A stretch of 64,000 nt of DNA from Undaria pinnatifida (lineage: Eukaryota; Sar; Phaeophyceae; Laminariales; Alariaceae), in the NCBI GenBank assembly GCA_012845835.1, contig JABAKD010000002.1, positions 22,927,018 through 22,991,017 on the forward strand, in the 5' to 3' direction. Below, in pieces: positions 11,040 through 21,057 of the stretch (within the stretch, counting starts at the first letter, position 1; each line of letters begins with the position of its first letter). A program made the position numbers and the translations under genes. The notes under the pieces are model-generated. The model worked only from the letters and a program-made list of their open reading frames with translations, ran no database searches and was not told the origin of the DNA.

Positions 11040-11437
11040 GTGGAACCTTTCTATCTATGCCACTCGTACCGCCAACTGCTGCGGCTGCTCGGAATGTGAT
11101 GTCTTGGTACTTTGATTTTTCCGTGAATTTATTTATTTTATTTTATTTTATTTTTTTTCTTTCCCCTTCTTATCCTTATGAAGGGAGTCTTGCATGGTGG
11201 GTAGGTGACGAGCCTGTTTTATTTGGCCCTCCCAGTCTTCCTTCTTCTACTTGTTTCTTTTTTCCGGGGTATTTTTTCCCTTTCTTGCCCCCTTGCATGT
11301 CCATTTTGGCTCATGCTCGGGGTATGTTTCTATCTCCCGTGCTTTGGCTCCCCTTTTTATTTATTTATTTATTTATTTTGTCTTGGTTTCTTTCGTTGTT
11401 TCTCTCTTTTACAAGGTATTTTGGTTTAATGAGAAGA
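11040..11437 (+). other. LINE 3' untranslated region
   Basis: After CTAGTAGGTGGAACC the sequence becomes T-rich, with TTTTA runs near 11,128-11,160 and words (CCGGGGTATTTTTTCCC, GCTTTGGCTC) that recur at 11,625-11,760. It is best read as the LINE 3' UTR duplicated with the coding end. Confidence 0.5.
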
Positions 11438-11800
11438 ACACAAAGGGGGGAGGGGGGGAAACAGGAGGAGTAGAAGGAAAGCCGTCCAAGGGAATGGGGG
11501 CAGGGGGGGCAACAGGAGGAATAGAAGGGAGACCGCGGTGGACGAAGGCAGGAAGGAGATGGCAGACAGGGTAGCAAGGTACCAGGCCGACTAGTAGGTA
11601 CATAGCACTTTTTGTCTTTCTCTGGGGTATTTTTTTCCCCTTTGTTCCCTCCTTGCGTGTCCAGGTTTTTGGCTCGTGTTCGGATTATCTTATTTTGGTT
11701 TTACTTTACTTTATTTTATTTCATTTTATTATGTTTCTTTTCCGAGCTTTGGCTCTCCTTTGCGGTTGGGTTGTTTCTTCGATTTCCCCTTCATTTTGTT
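11438..11800 (+). repeat. Tandem second copy of the LINE 3' end
   Basis: Sequence 11,438-11,602 repeats the last 165 bases of the LINE coding end, including GGTAGCAAGGTACCAGGCCG and CTAGTAGGTA. The following T-rich UTR also recurs (GGGGTATTTTTTTCCCC, GAGCTTTGGCTCTCC). The LINE 3' end is therefore present twice head to tail, with the second copy lacking most coding sequence. Confidence 0.8.
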
Positions 11801-11983
11801 TGTTTCATTTTTTGTTTTATTTTTATCTTTGTTTTTACTTGTTTTCTTATTTTGTTTTTTGTTTTTTGTTTTTGTTTTTGTTTTTGTTTTTGTTTATTTC
11901 GTATTTCTCTCTTCCAATGTATTTCTGTTGCTGACGTATGTATGTTGTGCCTGTCGTACCCAGTACTAGGGCATGACATTGCG

Positions 11984-12138
11984 TTGTCGAATGCATTACG
12001 ATGCACTATCTCTGTGTCGTGGCTTGTGACCACAGAGCTGATCTTTCTAGGGTGAAGAATCAGTACGGACACTGGGTGTGCTGGATGTCGACGAGTAGAA
12101 GAACGGTTTAATGTGAAGAACACACACACACACACACA
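11984..12138 (+). repeat. (CA)-tailed retroposon-like repeat, copy 1
   Basis: Starts near TTGTCGAATGCATTACGATG, contains TTGTGACCACAGAGCTGATC, and ends GTTTAATGTGAAGAA followed by a CA run. A near-identical copy is at 39,299-39,456 and an inverted, diverged copy at 38,834-38,985. The constant 3' junction followed by a simple repeat is typical of SINE or LINE 3' ends. Confidence 0.8.
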
Positions 12139-12689
12139 TTAATAGGAAGAGCACAGAAACTATAAAACCGACTCGACTGACGATAAGAAGAAGGACCAAA
12201 ATAATCCAGTCGAAAAGGGCCGTTTTCGACTGGCGGAATCCGACTGTATAAGAAAGGGTCTAAGGCCGGTGGGGAGGGAAACAAGGGAGCCAACAAAAAG
12301 AAAAGAAAAATAAAAGATGAAAAGAAAGGACGGCAGCAAGCCATTGCTGTCGCTTTCGCGCTCCCCCCATTGAACTCAACGGAAACAAACAAGCAAAGCG
12401 GAAACTGCCACTCGCTGTAGAGATGAAACCAACTAAACCAACAGCAAATAGACGATACAACGACCACGTGTTCATATTATGTTGTTTACGCGAGGCGGGG
12501 GATGGATGCCGTCGCTATGGGCGCCATGCAAGGAATACGCTGTTATTGTATGAAATCCTTCTGCGGTAGGCTATCCAGCATCCTGACCAATTTTGAACGT
12601 GGAAGAACCGTGACTTTCAGCGGTTTGATGCGTGAGATATGCTACTAAGTGGGTCGCTCCGTAGAAAACCGCTCTTCACGGTTTCAATC

Positions 12690-12970
12690 GCGCAGTTATA
12701 ATCCATACGGAGCGGGGCGTTTTTTTTTGTAATGCCGCGGAGCGAAGCGGGGCGGACATCCGCACGTCGGGAAACTCACGGATTATTGCGGAGTGGATAT
12801 CCGCCGTTGGAAATGCCACAGAGCGGAGCGGATTTTTTTTCGTGTGTTTCGGACCGGAGCGGATCGGATACCCGCTTTTGGGAACAGTCACGGATTGTCG
12901 CGGAGCGGATACCCGCCGCTACAACTGTCACGGAGCGGTGCGGTTTGATCGAACCGCTCCGCAAAAAAAC
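12690..12970 (+). repeat. Right subterminal array of hAT-1
   Basis: Units resembling the left array include GGCGGACATCCGC, GTGGATATCCGCC, GCGGATCGGATACCCGC and GGAGCGGATACCCGCCGC. The spacer GCTACAACTGTCACGG matches GCTACAAATGTCACGG of the left array in the same orientation, so the two arrays are direct and not mirror images. Confidence 0.75.
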
Positions 12971-13007
12971 GCTCCACGGATATATTATCACCCCGTACAC
13001 ATCCCTG

Positions 13008-13015
13008 GTAATTTA
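13008..13015 (+). repeat. Right target-site duplication of hAT-1
   Basis: GTAATTTA directly follows the terminal CATCCCTG. It pairs with GTAATATA at 7,955-7,962. Confidence 0.7.
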
Positions 13016-13683
13016 TCATACTACAGCAGTAGAGTGTTGCGTTTTCCTTATTTTGAAGAACATCTTCCAAACACGTCAGCTGTGAGTTCGAAAAGTTTAG
13101 GGTCGTTCCTCATCTTTGCGAGCAGCGTGATACACGAATACAATGGAGGAGTTAAATTGACACGCGATGCGCATGAAAACATGTGGAAGTACGTGTGGCG
13201 AGCTTGAGCTTTATTTTTTCTAAACCATCCCGACTAAAACCCAAAAGTAATTATATCTACCAGGTAGCTTTTACAATTTGTGAATACGGCTAGGCATTAT
13301 TTTGAACATCTTCTCTCGCCTTTGAATTTCATACTTTAGAGTTTCTTGTTTCTTAATTTTTTATACTAAGTAATGTCAGAGCTTGGTTATTTTTTCTTAT
13401 TTTTGTCATGTACCGCGAGACCACATCCCACCTTCGACGTTGTACAGGTCAGCCGCAACCGAAAGTACTGCGATACTAATTTGCTGTGGGGGTAATATCT
13501 TGGGTTCCCCAACCAACAACAACGTACAGAACGTTGCAGGCCCGGCTGAAGCCGCTGCACCCGCAACGTTTTGTATCCGCCACGAGCTACGGCACAAAAT
13601 ATATCAATGCTCTAAGCCTAGCATGCACTGCGCATACATGTAGTGCACAGCAGCTTAAATAGCACAACGCAGACCGACGCGGA
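13016..13683. other. 3' flank of the minus-strand gene, repeat module
   Basis: At about 13,078-13,130 lies the module CAGCTGTGAGTTCGA followed by CTCATCTTTGCGAGCAG, which also heads other repeats in this window (36.85 kb, 46.40 kb and the G-tract composite family). The region around 13,525-13,575 holds the inverted words AACGTTGC and GCAACGTT. No gene is recognised. Confidence 0.4.
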
Positions 13684-15095
13684 TCAACTCGCCCCCCTCG
13701 ACGCTGAAAGCTCCGTGTAGCGAACATTGGAAGTCAGCGCCCGTACCGACGTCCTCACACCCTCCTGTTGCCTTGCCCCTAGCAGCGCCAACGCCCGAAC
13801 AGCGGCGCCCTCATCGGTGCTGTACCACTCCAACCGCAACCTCAAGCTGCTCGTGCTTCCATCAGCATGGAATATCACGCGGTAGTCATACTTGCACCTA
13901 GAACTCTGATGTGCTCTACGTGTAATTACCCCCCCGAACTAACCCAGTTCCAATCTCGCAAGCACCCCACGCTTATCGAGCTGCCAAATATTTGGGATTT
14001 CGTATGTATATCACAGATTTTTCGAACAGTAACATTGCTGCTGGAAGGTTGTGACTTTTGCCGTTATTTACGATGCGCTACCCTAGGTTCGGAACGGCCT
14101 CCTCTGTTGCAATGGCTGGGCGCCGAACGCGGCCATTTCTTCTGTTACCGTTTCTTAGGTTGTGGCCCATGTTCAGCTGTCTTCTTACACACGTTTTCTT
14201 ATTTTTTGTCAAACGTAAGCCTTTCTATCTTAGCAGGATCTTTCTTAAATCCGGCCCCCACTGTGCTGTAGTTCAGTGTGTTCAGCAGTTTTGTTGTTGG
14301 GACGTTAACGTCAACCCTTTGAGTTGATTTGTTAACGCACGTTCCCATGCCAAAACTCGAAGTCTATGACTGCGAAAGGCTTAAGACCTGTTTTTTCTCG
14401 CAGAAAAGGCATGCCGACGTGTGGGAACAAAATGACAATGCCGGGGACGCACGAGATACGCAGCTCTACTTGGAATGGGGCACCACGAAACTTGACCCAA
14501 TCTGGCCAATGCCGTACTCCTGTATCACAGGCGTTACAAGACCTTTAGTGTTTATTTATTTATTGATTTTTTGGGGGAGGGGCAACCGATGTCCATACCT
14601 CGTAGATAAAGCGGCACAATGAGACAGTATTGGTGAAAATCACGTCCTCGACGGCGCGTAAGACATGTTCTGCGTTCGCTCCCCGTTTGACCGTAACACG
14701 GTGGTGTGCCAGAGATTTCGCACAGGCCTTCACACGTAGCAACCAGGGTCAACCCGCCCAGCCACTGTTTCCCTCAGTAGAGTGAAGTCGAGCGAGCGCC
14801 TTTTTGGCTCGTACGGCGCGTTGCACACGTCTCGCGGCCAGTCCAAACCGGGGTCACAATGTGCCTTCGAGGTATGTCGTGCACTGCGAACCGGAGAGTG
14901 TCGCAAATGGAGCAGGATCGAGGAATATGCCGCGGTAAAGCACGAAAATACGTGGAGGTAAAAACGATCGCCACCAGAATATAACGCCTCGTTGCACGTA
15001 CTGGTGCGTGTAAGAGCAAGCGAAGCGATACAAACCCAGCCTCTCCTTACCTGATGTACCGCTTGTTTCGCCTGCGGCTCTTTTGATGTTTCCAT
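13684..15095 (-). CDS. Hypothetical protein, four exons, about 145 residues
   Basis: Four exons join in phase on the minus strand: 15,051-15,095 (ATG at 15,095, 15 codons, donor GTAAGG), 14,599-14,727 (43 codons, donor GTATGG), 14,470-14,519 (donor GTAGAG, ends two bases into a codon) and 13,684-13,897 (acceptor TTCTAG, ends with TGA). Introns would be 323, 79 and 572 bases. The phases 0-0-2 match at every junction, and the exon frames contain helix-forming, well-mixed residues, for example AEHVLRAVEDVIFTN in exon 2 and STSSLRLRLEWYSTDEG in exon 4. I do not recognise the family. I see no signal peptide or membrane segment. Further 5' exons above 15,095 are possible. The gene is divergent to the fibrillin gene, so the two may share a promoter region. 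Confidence 0.5.
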
Positions 15096-15703
15096 CACTG
15101 AAGGACGCTCGGAATCGTTCCTGCCTCGAGCGCCGTCTACCGCACCGCGAAGAGCAGCGCGTGGAGAGATTGCTGTTACTGGCTTTGGTCCGGGTTCCGT
15201 TGGGCTACGCCTTTCGTCGACGATCGATGCCGACAGTAGGGTGGACGTGAGTGTAGCTCCATTCCTGTATGTTGACTCACCGCGAGCCGCAGGTTTTCGC
15301 GCAGAGCGACGCTAGATTTAGCCGTGCTGGGTGTCTAAATCGCTTATTTGTGACAGGGGATAAGGCTTCGGTGTTGCCGAGCGTCGACCTCGCGGCGGTC
15401 AGGGTGATGAAGTAACGCAGGAGCGTATTTAACGGTGCGTGGGTTAGGTTCGGTCATGGAGGACAGGTTCGCCAGCGCTACTCACGCGTGACGATCGTCT
15501 TTGTTTTCTTTCTCGAAATGTGCGGAGGTCCATGCTTGGCTTCGCGCAGTCGCTCACCTGCTCCACGTAAAGTAGGGGGGAATATCGGTGTAAGCGGCGT
15601 GTGCGCTAAGGGCACTCCGTGTTTGGATAGGTATGATTTTTGCCCATCAGCTACATTCGCAGCGGCCCTCCTCTAGCGTGATATGCGCCCGTCATTTTAT
15701 CAG
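15096..15703. promoter_or_regulatory. Intergenic region between divergent genes
   Basis: About 600 bases separate the first recognised exons of the minus-strand hypothetical gene and the plus-strand fibrillin gene. It probably contains both promoters and perhaps unrecognised first exons, such as a plastid-targeting exon of the fibrillin gene. A possible donor lies at 15,566 (CCAC followed by GTAAAG). I cannot identify a TATA box or start site. Confidence 0.3.
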
Positions 15704-18230
15704 GCAATGGAGTCGGTGGCCGAGCTTAAAGGGAGGCTCTTAAAGCGTGCCGCTGGAGTCAACAGGGGGCTGAACTGCAGAGAGGAAGAACAGAAAGAAT
15801 TTGTCGACATCATTGAACGACTTGAGGTGGGTCGCCTGGGTGGTGTCAGGATGGGGTGCGATCGTGCTGGTGTGGTCCAATATCTCATTACTTTGTACGG
15901 AGTACTATTGCTGTCTGCAGCACGTTGCTGACCCTGTGTATGTAAGCAGTCCCGCTCTGACCGCTGACGATGCATGGGGCTTTCTTCGCGTGGGCTCAGA
16001 TTCGCTTTCGATTGACTATTATTTGGTGAAGTTCGGCGTCGCTTCTGCACCACGCACAACACTGCTGTAGGCTTCCGTCAGCGGTGATTGAGAAGAGAAC
16101 GCAAGGGTATCGAGCCCTCCTCGGTCGATCGTGCGCGTCTGGGAAGCGCCTTTGGTGATCCCGCGCCATGCGCGTGCTGCACCGCTCGTCCTGCCAATTC
16201 GCTTGTGTTGGCGCATGCTACTAGTACGGTGGCGGGTTGCCTAATTTTTCATTATCTCCTGACGTAAGGACCTCTATGTCTCACCCAAAACAGACGTTGA
16301 GACAAGAATAGAGTGCGACCCGATGAACAACCATGGCCTAGGGATATCACGACTGTCCTGTAAAGCACAAATGGTTTTCCAACGATATGGGATGTTCCTC
16401 GCAGTTGAAGAGCCCGGTCAGTCATTGCTAATCTGGCCAAAAAGTGCTACCTCTATCGTAGCGCGCGCCTAGTGCTTCACGGAAATATGACATGCGCTTT
16501 TGTTGCACTGTGTTCCACGAAACCGTCATCTGTCCGCGCTATTAATCTACGTACGGTTGCTTGAAACTCCGTGCTGCTCTCTGCTCGCTGTGCGCAACAG
16601 GCACAAAATCCGAACACCACGCCAAACTATGGTTTTTCCGACGGCACATCGATCTTATCTGGGGAATGGAAGCTTATTTTTACGTCAGCCTTGGATGTTT
16701 TGTCCTTGGGCCTTCTTCCAGGCATCGATGTCGGACAGGTCTTTCAAAACATCAGCGAAGACGGGACGGAGGTGAACCTATTGTGCTTGTATGATACAAT
16801 CCTTGAACATCAAGACGGTATAGCCCTACGATGGAAATAGTGCAATGACACTACTGTAGTACTACGCTGTGTATGTTCTCACCAAATATTTCGTGCTGTT
16901 GACCGGGTGTTATACCCGGGAATTTTCGTCACGCAGGGCGTGGTATGCACGAGCCCCAGGTTAGATATCGTTCGGCGCTCGCCTGAACCTTATCCGCTCG
17001 ACCGCGAAACATTTGGCTGCGGTCGGCCGCCACGAATGGTCTGCGGAGCTTGCCTTGCCCAGCCCTTTTGGAACTGCACCCATGTTTTGTGGGACGAACT
17101 ATTTGGAAATAGTGGGGGATGCCTTCTGCTGCTCTAAAACTAGGATCAAGAGACCCCACGTGCACGAAAACGACTCCCTGCAGCCGAGAGGTACCCTTGA
17201 CATGACCATGGATTTTTTTATGTAGTTCGGGGTATGCGCGCGCAACACGTTCATTTTAATCGCCAGCAGAGCTCACGTTTTTGTTTGCATAGTGTGTGCT
17301 TTGACCGCCATTGGATACACCCATAGCAATTTCGGAGAAACGAGCCTTCTTCAACGACGTAAACGGTACGCTTCTGTTTACGCAGTACGTCCCTCCCCTG
17401 GTCGATCGATATGACTGAATGATGGCTGCAGATAGCGAACATCGTGGACCTTCAACCAAAGGCAGCTCCCGTGTTCGAGCGATTCATGGGTATCACTTCT
17501 GCTAGGCTGAAGGTGTGTTCGGCTTGAATTTTCGCAGATAATGTGTATAGAAATAGAGCCTGTGCTACCACCTGCCAAGGGTTTACCAACGCGATACCAC
17601 AAGAAAATGGTTGGCAAACAAGCGAAAGAGAATGAACGATTTGGTGGCCTTTGAATTTGACTATTTTTTGTCTCGAGCCACCCAAGCTAAATGTCGCGTT
17701 TTGGGCGAGGTAAACAGCCGGACGGGTTGGCTTTTCGGGCCTCTAGCAAGAGCTTATTCCTGCTTCATTGATGTGCCACCACCAAGCAGGATTCCAGGCC
17801 TTTGTACGTAGTGAACATTGGTTTTTCCCGCTTTCGCTTGCATGCGTAACGTTTGTATTGCCACAACAGTGCAACGTCGTCCTCACTTGGAGACCGGTGA
17901 CCTATGTCGAATATTCGGTTCGCGCCCGCTTTCGTGCGGCGCGTCCCCGCGCTAAGACACGCGTTCTGTGTTGGTTTTCCATCCTACGTGAAGCAGGTCC
18001 TTGCGGCGTCAAGCGTAGAAGGAGACAGGCGAATTACCCTCTCCTTCCGAAGTTCACAGTACTCGCCGCAAACCCTGCTGGGGCGGGACGTTTCGGCGAC
18101 GTTGCCCCCGCTAAAATTCAGCCTGCCCCAGATTCCTGGTGCCGGCTGGGTGGACACCACATTTATTGACGATGATATTCGCGTTGCCAGGGCGTTTGGA
18201 GGGAACTTGTTCGTGCTGGCACGAGTGTGA
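15704..18230 (+). CDS. Plastid lipid-associated protein (PAP/fibrillin family)
   Basis: Four exons give a near-complete PAP/fibrillin domain: 15,704-15,826, 16,601-16,771, about 17,623-17,709 and 17,997-18,230 (TGA). Exons 1, 2 and 4 begin and end between codons. Family hallmarks in order are ELKGRLLKRAAGVNRGL (exon 1), the junction reading LE then AQNPNTTP and SGEWKLIFTSA and PGIDVGQVFQNISEDG (exon 2), and GWVDTTFIDDDIRVARAFGG with NLFVLARV at the C-terminus (exon 4). Fibrillins bind plastid lipids in plastoglobules and thylakoids. Exon 3 start is uncertain because no strong pyrimidine tract precedes it. Residues before exon 1, including the expected targeting peptide, were not found; an ATG lies inside exon 1 at 15,707. 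About 204 residues are visible. Confidence 0.85.
16250..16470 (+). repeat. Dispersed repeat F, copy in fibrillin intron 1
   Basis: Shares words with 19,370-19,545: TAGAGTGCGACCCGATGAA, GGCCTAGG, and the terminal AAAAAGTGCTACCTCTATC. The middle is diverged. It could be a small non-autonomous element inserted in the intron. Boundaries are approximate. Confidence 0.5.
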
Positions 18231-19369
18231 AGATAGCGGGAAGCGTATAACGCTTTTCCGATCGTTGTTGCTTGCTAGCGCTGCGTCTTCAGTTGCGTTA
18301 GGGTTATCTTCGCTCACTGTTGAAGGCGTTTTTGCCGTGGTACATGGCAGTATTTGTTTTTACCATGGCGTCAAGGGTTACCAACGGGGGATTTTGAGTT
18401 GGCAGCGAATAAGAAAAAAGCGACGCGCTCCCACTGTCTCCCACGTGAGGATTGCAAGGAGGTTAAAGCTACGTACGTGGTGTGTTTGGTGGTTGTGGTC
18501 CCCTTGTTTTTCTTCGCAGTCTGTTCGGGAATATAGTGCTGCCGCATATTTGCTCTTGTAAGGCGATACTACTTGTAATACTGCTGCTGCGGTAGCGCTT
18601 CCATCGGTTAAGCTAGGGCTGTTTGAGCTACGTACTCTTCGTCCGTGTCTGGATTTGAATCAGAGCGATAATAGTAGTACTTGCTCTTGTACAGAAGAAA
18701 CCAGACACCGCACCCAAATTAGAGTTAAGCTTCCTTATGAACATGACTTTGGAATTTTGTGGGGTACCCAATCTTAGCCTTCACTCTTCCTGCTCGACGG
18801 CTTCAATTCCCGTTCCGAAGTTAGACTGAAAAGCAGCACGCCACTTTTTTTTTTGAGTCGGGCCCAGTACAAGGCTGGCACTTTGTCGTGACTCGTTCGT
18901 GCGCATTGGAGTCGGGCTGTTCGTTGGAGGGATGCTTTCGTGTATAGAAATGAAAGTGTAAATGGCATGTTGATATTTTGTCGATCATATTTGATGCTGC
19001 ATACCAGGCGTATGGTCAAGGTATTTCCTGCACACGGTAAGTTGGAGATACAGGATATCTTGCGCGGCGGCGGGCTGCTCTGGTGCCTTGAACTGCTTTT
19101 ACCGGCGGTACAATATTTTTCAAACATTGGTTGGTGTTATTTTTGTGTGACAGGAGGTTGCTTGGGACTTGGGACGCACCCTCCGTAGCCTACCAGGTTT
19201 GCGCATTGAAGCAGGTCCCGCTGTGATCACGCACGGACACATGCTACGGCGGTAAAGGTGTGTGCAGCCATATTTTTATGAGACTCCTCACTCGAGGAGG
19301 TGTATGTATACCTTCTTAACCTTGTCTTAACCCCAAAACCTTTTTTTTTTTTGGAAAAATGATAGTATT
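18231..19369. other. 3' flank of the fibrillin gene, no gene recognised
   Basis: Open frames (18,139-18,561 plus and 18,774-19,127 minus) have no domain I recognise and are probably chance frames across UTR and intergenic sequence. Confidence 0.35.
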
Positions 19370-19545
19370 AGGAAATAGTGCGACCCCATGAAAAACAGCA
19401 CGCGGCCTAGGTATAAAACGACCAAACATGCAAAATAAAACGACCTTTTAGCGCTACTGGGCTAAACAAAGGAGTCCCGAGATTCAGAAAATATTTTCAT
19501 CAAGAAGTGAAAAAGTGCTACCTCTATCTATCGCAGCAGGCTTCT
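19370..19545 (+). repeat. Dispersed repeat F, second copy
   Basis: Matches the repeat in fibrillin intron 1 through AATAGTGCGACCCCATGAA, GGCCTAGGTATA and the end AAAAAGTGCTACCTCTATC. It has the same orientation and lies about 3.1 kb downstream. Confidence 0.5.
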
Positions 19546-19974
19546 CGTACACAGTGGTGGTGAATGCTGTGTATTGTCCGATTATTAGGGGCTCGGAGAT
19601 GAAAGAGGTCTAAACGACAGGTGGGTCCGGCCCTTGCCTCGCCCTGGGCTCCCACGTGTCCTATACGAACGAATAGATGGGCCTTCCAAAGCAATATCAC
19701 ACAACACTGTAGCCCATCCTGATGAGCCAGCCGCACATTTTGCGCCAATGCTACCACGGTAGGGGAGTCCCTCTTGGGGCCTTGTTTGCAGTGTGGCTCG
19801 GGGTTCACTCGCGCGAGTGACCCCACTACTGTTCCTTGCGGTCACCGGCTTTCATCTGTGCTGCTATAAATTTTGGCATGCATCTCCAATGGGATGGCTG
19901 GTTACCCTGCGCCAAACAAAATCGCGTCACGTGTTTTTTTGTCGGTGAGGTACAGAGTCACTCGTGCGGGTATG

Positions 19975-20650
19975 ATAGACACTGCGCATAGGATAAATGC
20001 TACTTGTTCTGGTGCAATGAGCGCGAGCGTTTTGGGCGACCCTTTACTGTGCTGCCCCCTACACTGTGCATAGGATAGAGGCTGTTTGTTTTGGTGCGAT
20101 GAGAGCGTGGGTTTGTGCGACCCTCTCCGGTACTGTCCCCCTCCACTGCCGTTAGGGAAAATGCTGCCCGATTTTCTGCGATTGGCTACGTGTGACCCTC
20201 TACTGTGCTAACACCCCCTACACTACTCTTAGGGTAAATGCTGCCCTTTTTGCTGCCGAGGGCGTCGGCTTCTTGGTGCAACCCTTTACTATGCTGCCCC
20301 CCCCCTGGGCCTAGGGTAAATGCTGCATGTTTTGGTGCGATGGGCGTGGGCTTCTTGTGCGACTCTTTGCTGTGCGACCCCCCCCTACAGTGCACCTAGG
20401 TTAAATGCTGGCTGTTTCGGCGCGATGGGCGCGGGCTTCTTATGCAACCCTACCCTTTCCTGTGCTACCCCCCCTACACTGCACCTAGGTTAAATGTTGC
20501 CTGTTTCGGTGCGATGGGCGTGGGCGTTTTGGGCGACGCTTTCCTGTGCTACCCCCCCCCGCCTAGGTTAAATGCTGCCTGTTTTGGTGCGATGGGTGCA
20601 GACGTGCATTTACTGTGCTCCCCCGAGCACTGCGCAGCTAGCATCAGTGC
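19975..20650 (+). repeat. 80-bp minisatellite, about eight units
   Basis: Anchors of the type AGGTTAAATGCTG occur at 19,990, 20,072, 20,154, 20,231, 20,313, 20,398, 20,487 and 20,565, giving spacings of 77-89 bases. Each unit continues with TTTTGGTGCGATGGGCG, then CCCTTTACTGTGCTG and a cytosine run. Units are diverged from one another. The array ends about 400 bases before the start of the retroelement gag-like frame. Confidence 0.9.
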
Positions 20651-21057
20651 TGCCCATCTTCGCCCTTTTTACTGCAATCGGTCAAGCGTTACCGTTGTAC
20701 CCTACGGGCAGCCTGAGCGCTGTCCTGGTGTAGCGGTCTTGGTGGATGGTGCCCTTCTTACAGCTGTTGTTTCGGACGCTCCTTACCTGCATTTTGAGTG
20801 GGCGCCACTCTTTTTCGTGCCGTGGGCGCTGACACTATCTTCCTTTTATGCTGCTAGTTGGCGTAGATGCTGCCATCGCCCCATTGATGCTGAAAGGTGC
20901 CGAGGCTCACACCTTGCTCTTTTCTGGCACACAGATTTCGACACCAATTGAAGTGAGAACACCGCGACAATATATCGACCTTCTGCGCTCCTTCACGCGT
21001 CTCTCTCGTCCCCCCCCCACCTCCCTTCCTCCCGCCGCCCTCCCTACAGACAGCAAA

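Larger units (their letters stand above)
9229..12260. mobile_element. Inverted-repeat-bounded segment, PIF/Harbinger-like candidate, 3.0 kb
   Basis: The left end reads GGCCTGTTCTTATACAG and continues through TCGGATTTTTCAGTCGAAAA. The right end, reverse-complemented, reads GACCCTTTCTTATACAG and continues TCGGATTCCGCCAGTCGAAA. The arms are about 60 bases and roughly 80 percent identical. TAA flanks both ends (9,226-9,228 and 12,261-12,263). A GGCC start with a TAA duplication fits PIF/Harbinger, but similarity continues a few bases outward on each side, so the exact ends and the duplication are uncertain. No transposase or Myb-like gene is visible. The segment contains a LINE fragment and a (CA)-tailed repeat. 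Confidence 0.5.
7963..13007. mobile_element. hAT-like DNA transposon (hAT-1), 5.0 kb, nested insertions
   Basis: The ends are inverted: the left end reads CAGGGATGTGTACGG and the right end is its exact reverse complement (12,993-13,007). Next to them are 8-bp flanks GTAATATA and GTAATTTA, a near-perfect duplication. An end starting CAGGG with an 8-bp duplication is typical of the hAT superfamily. Both ends carry arrays of short units around the palindrome GCGGATATCCGC, which resemble subterminal transposase-binding repeats. I see no transposase inside. The interior instead holds a second inverted-repeat-bounded segment (9,229-12,260) with a LINE fragment, so this copy is non-autonomous or decayed. 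Confidence 0.75.
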
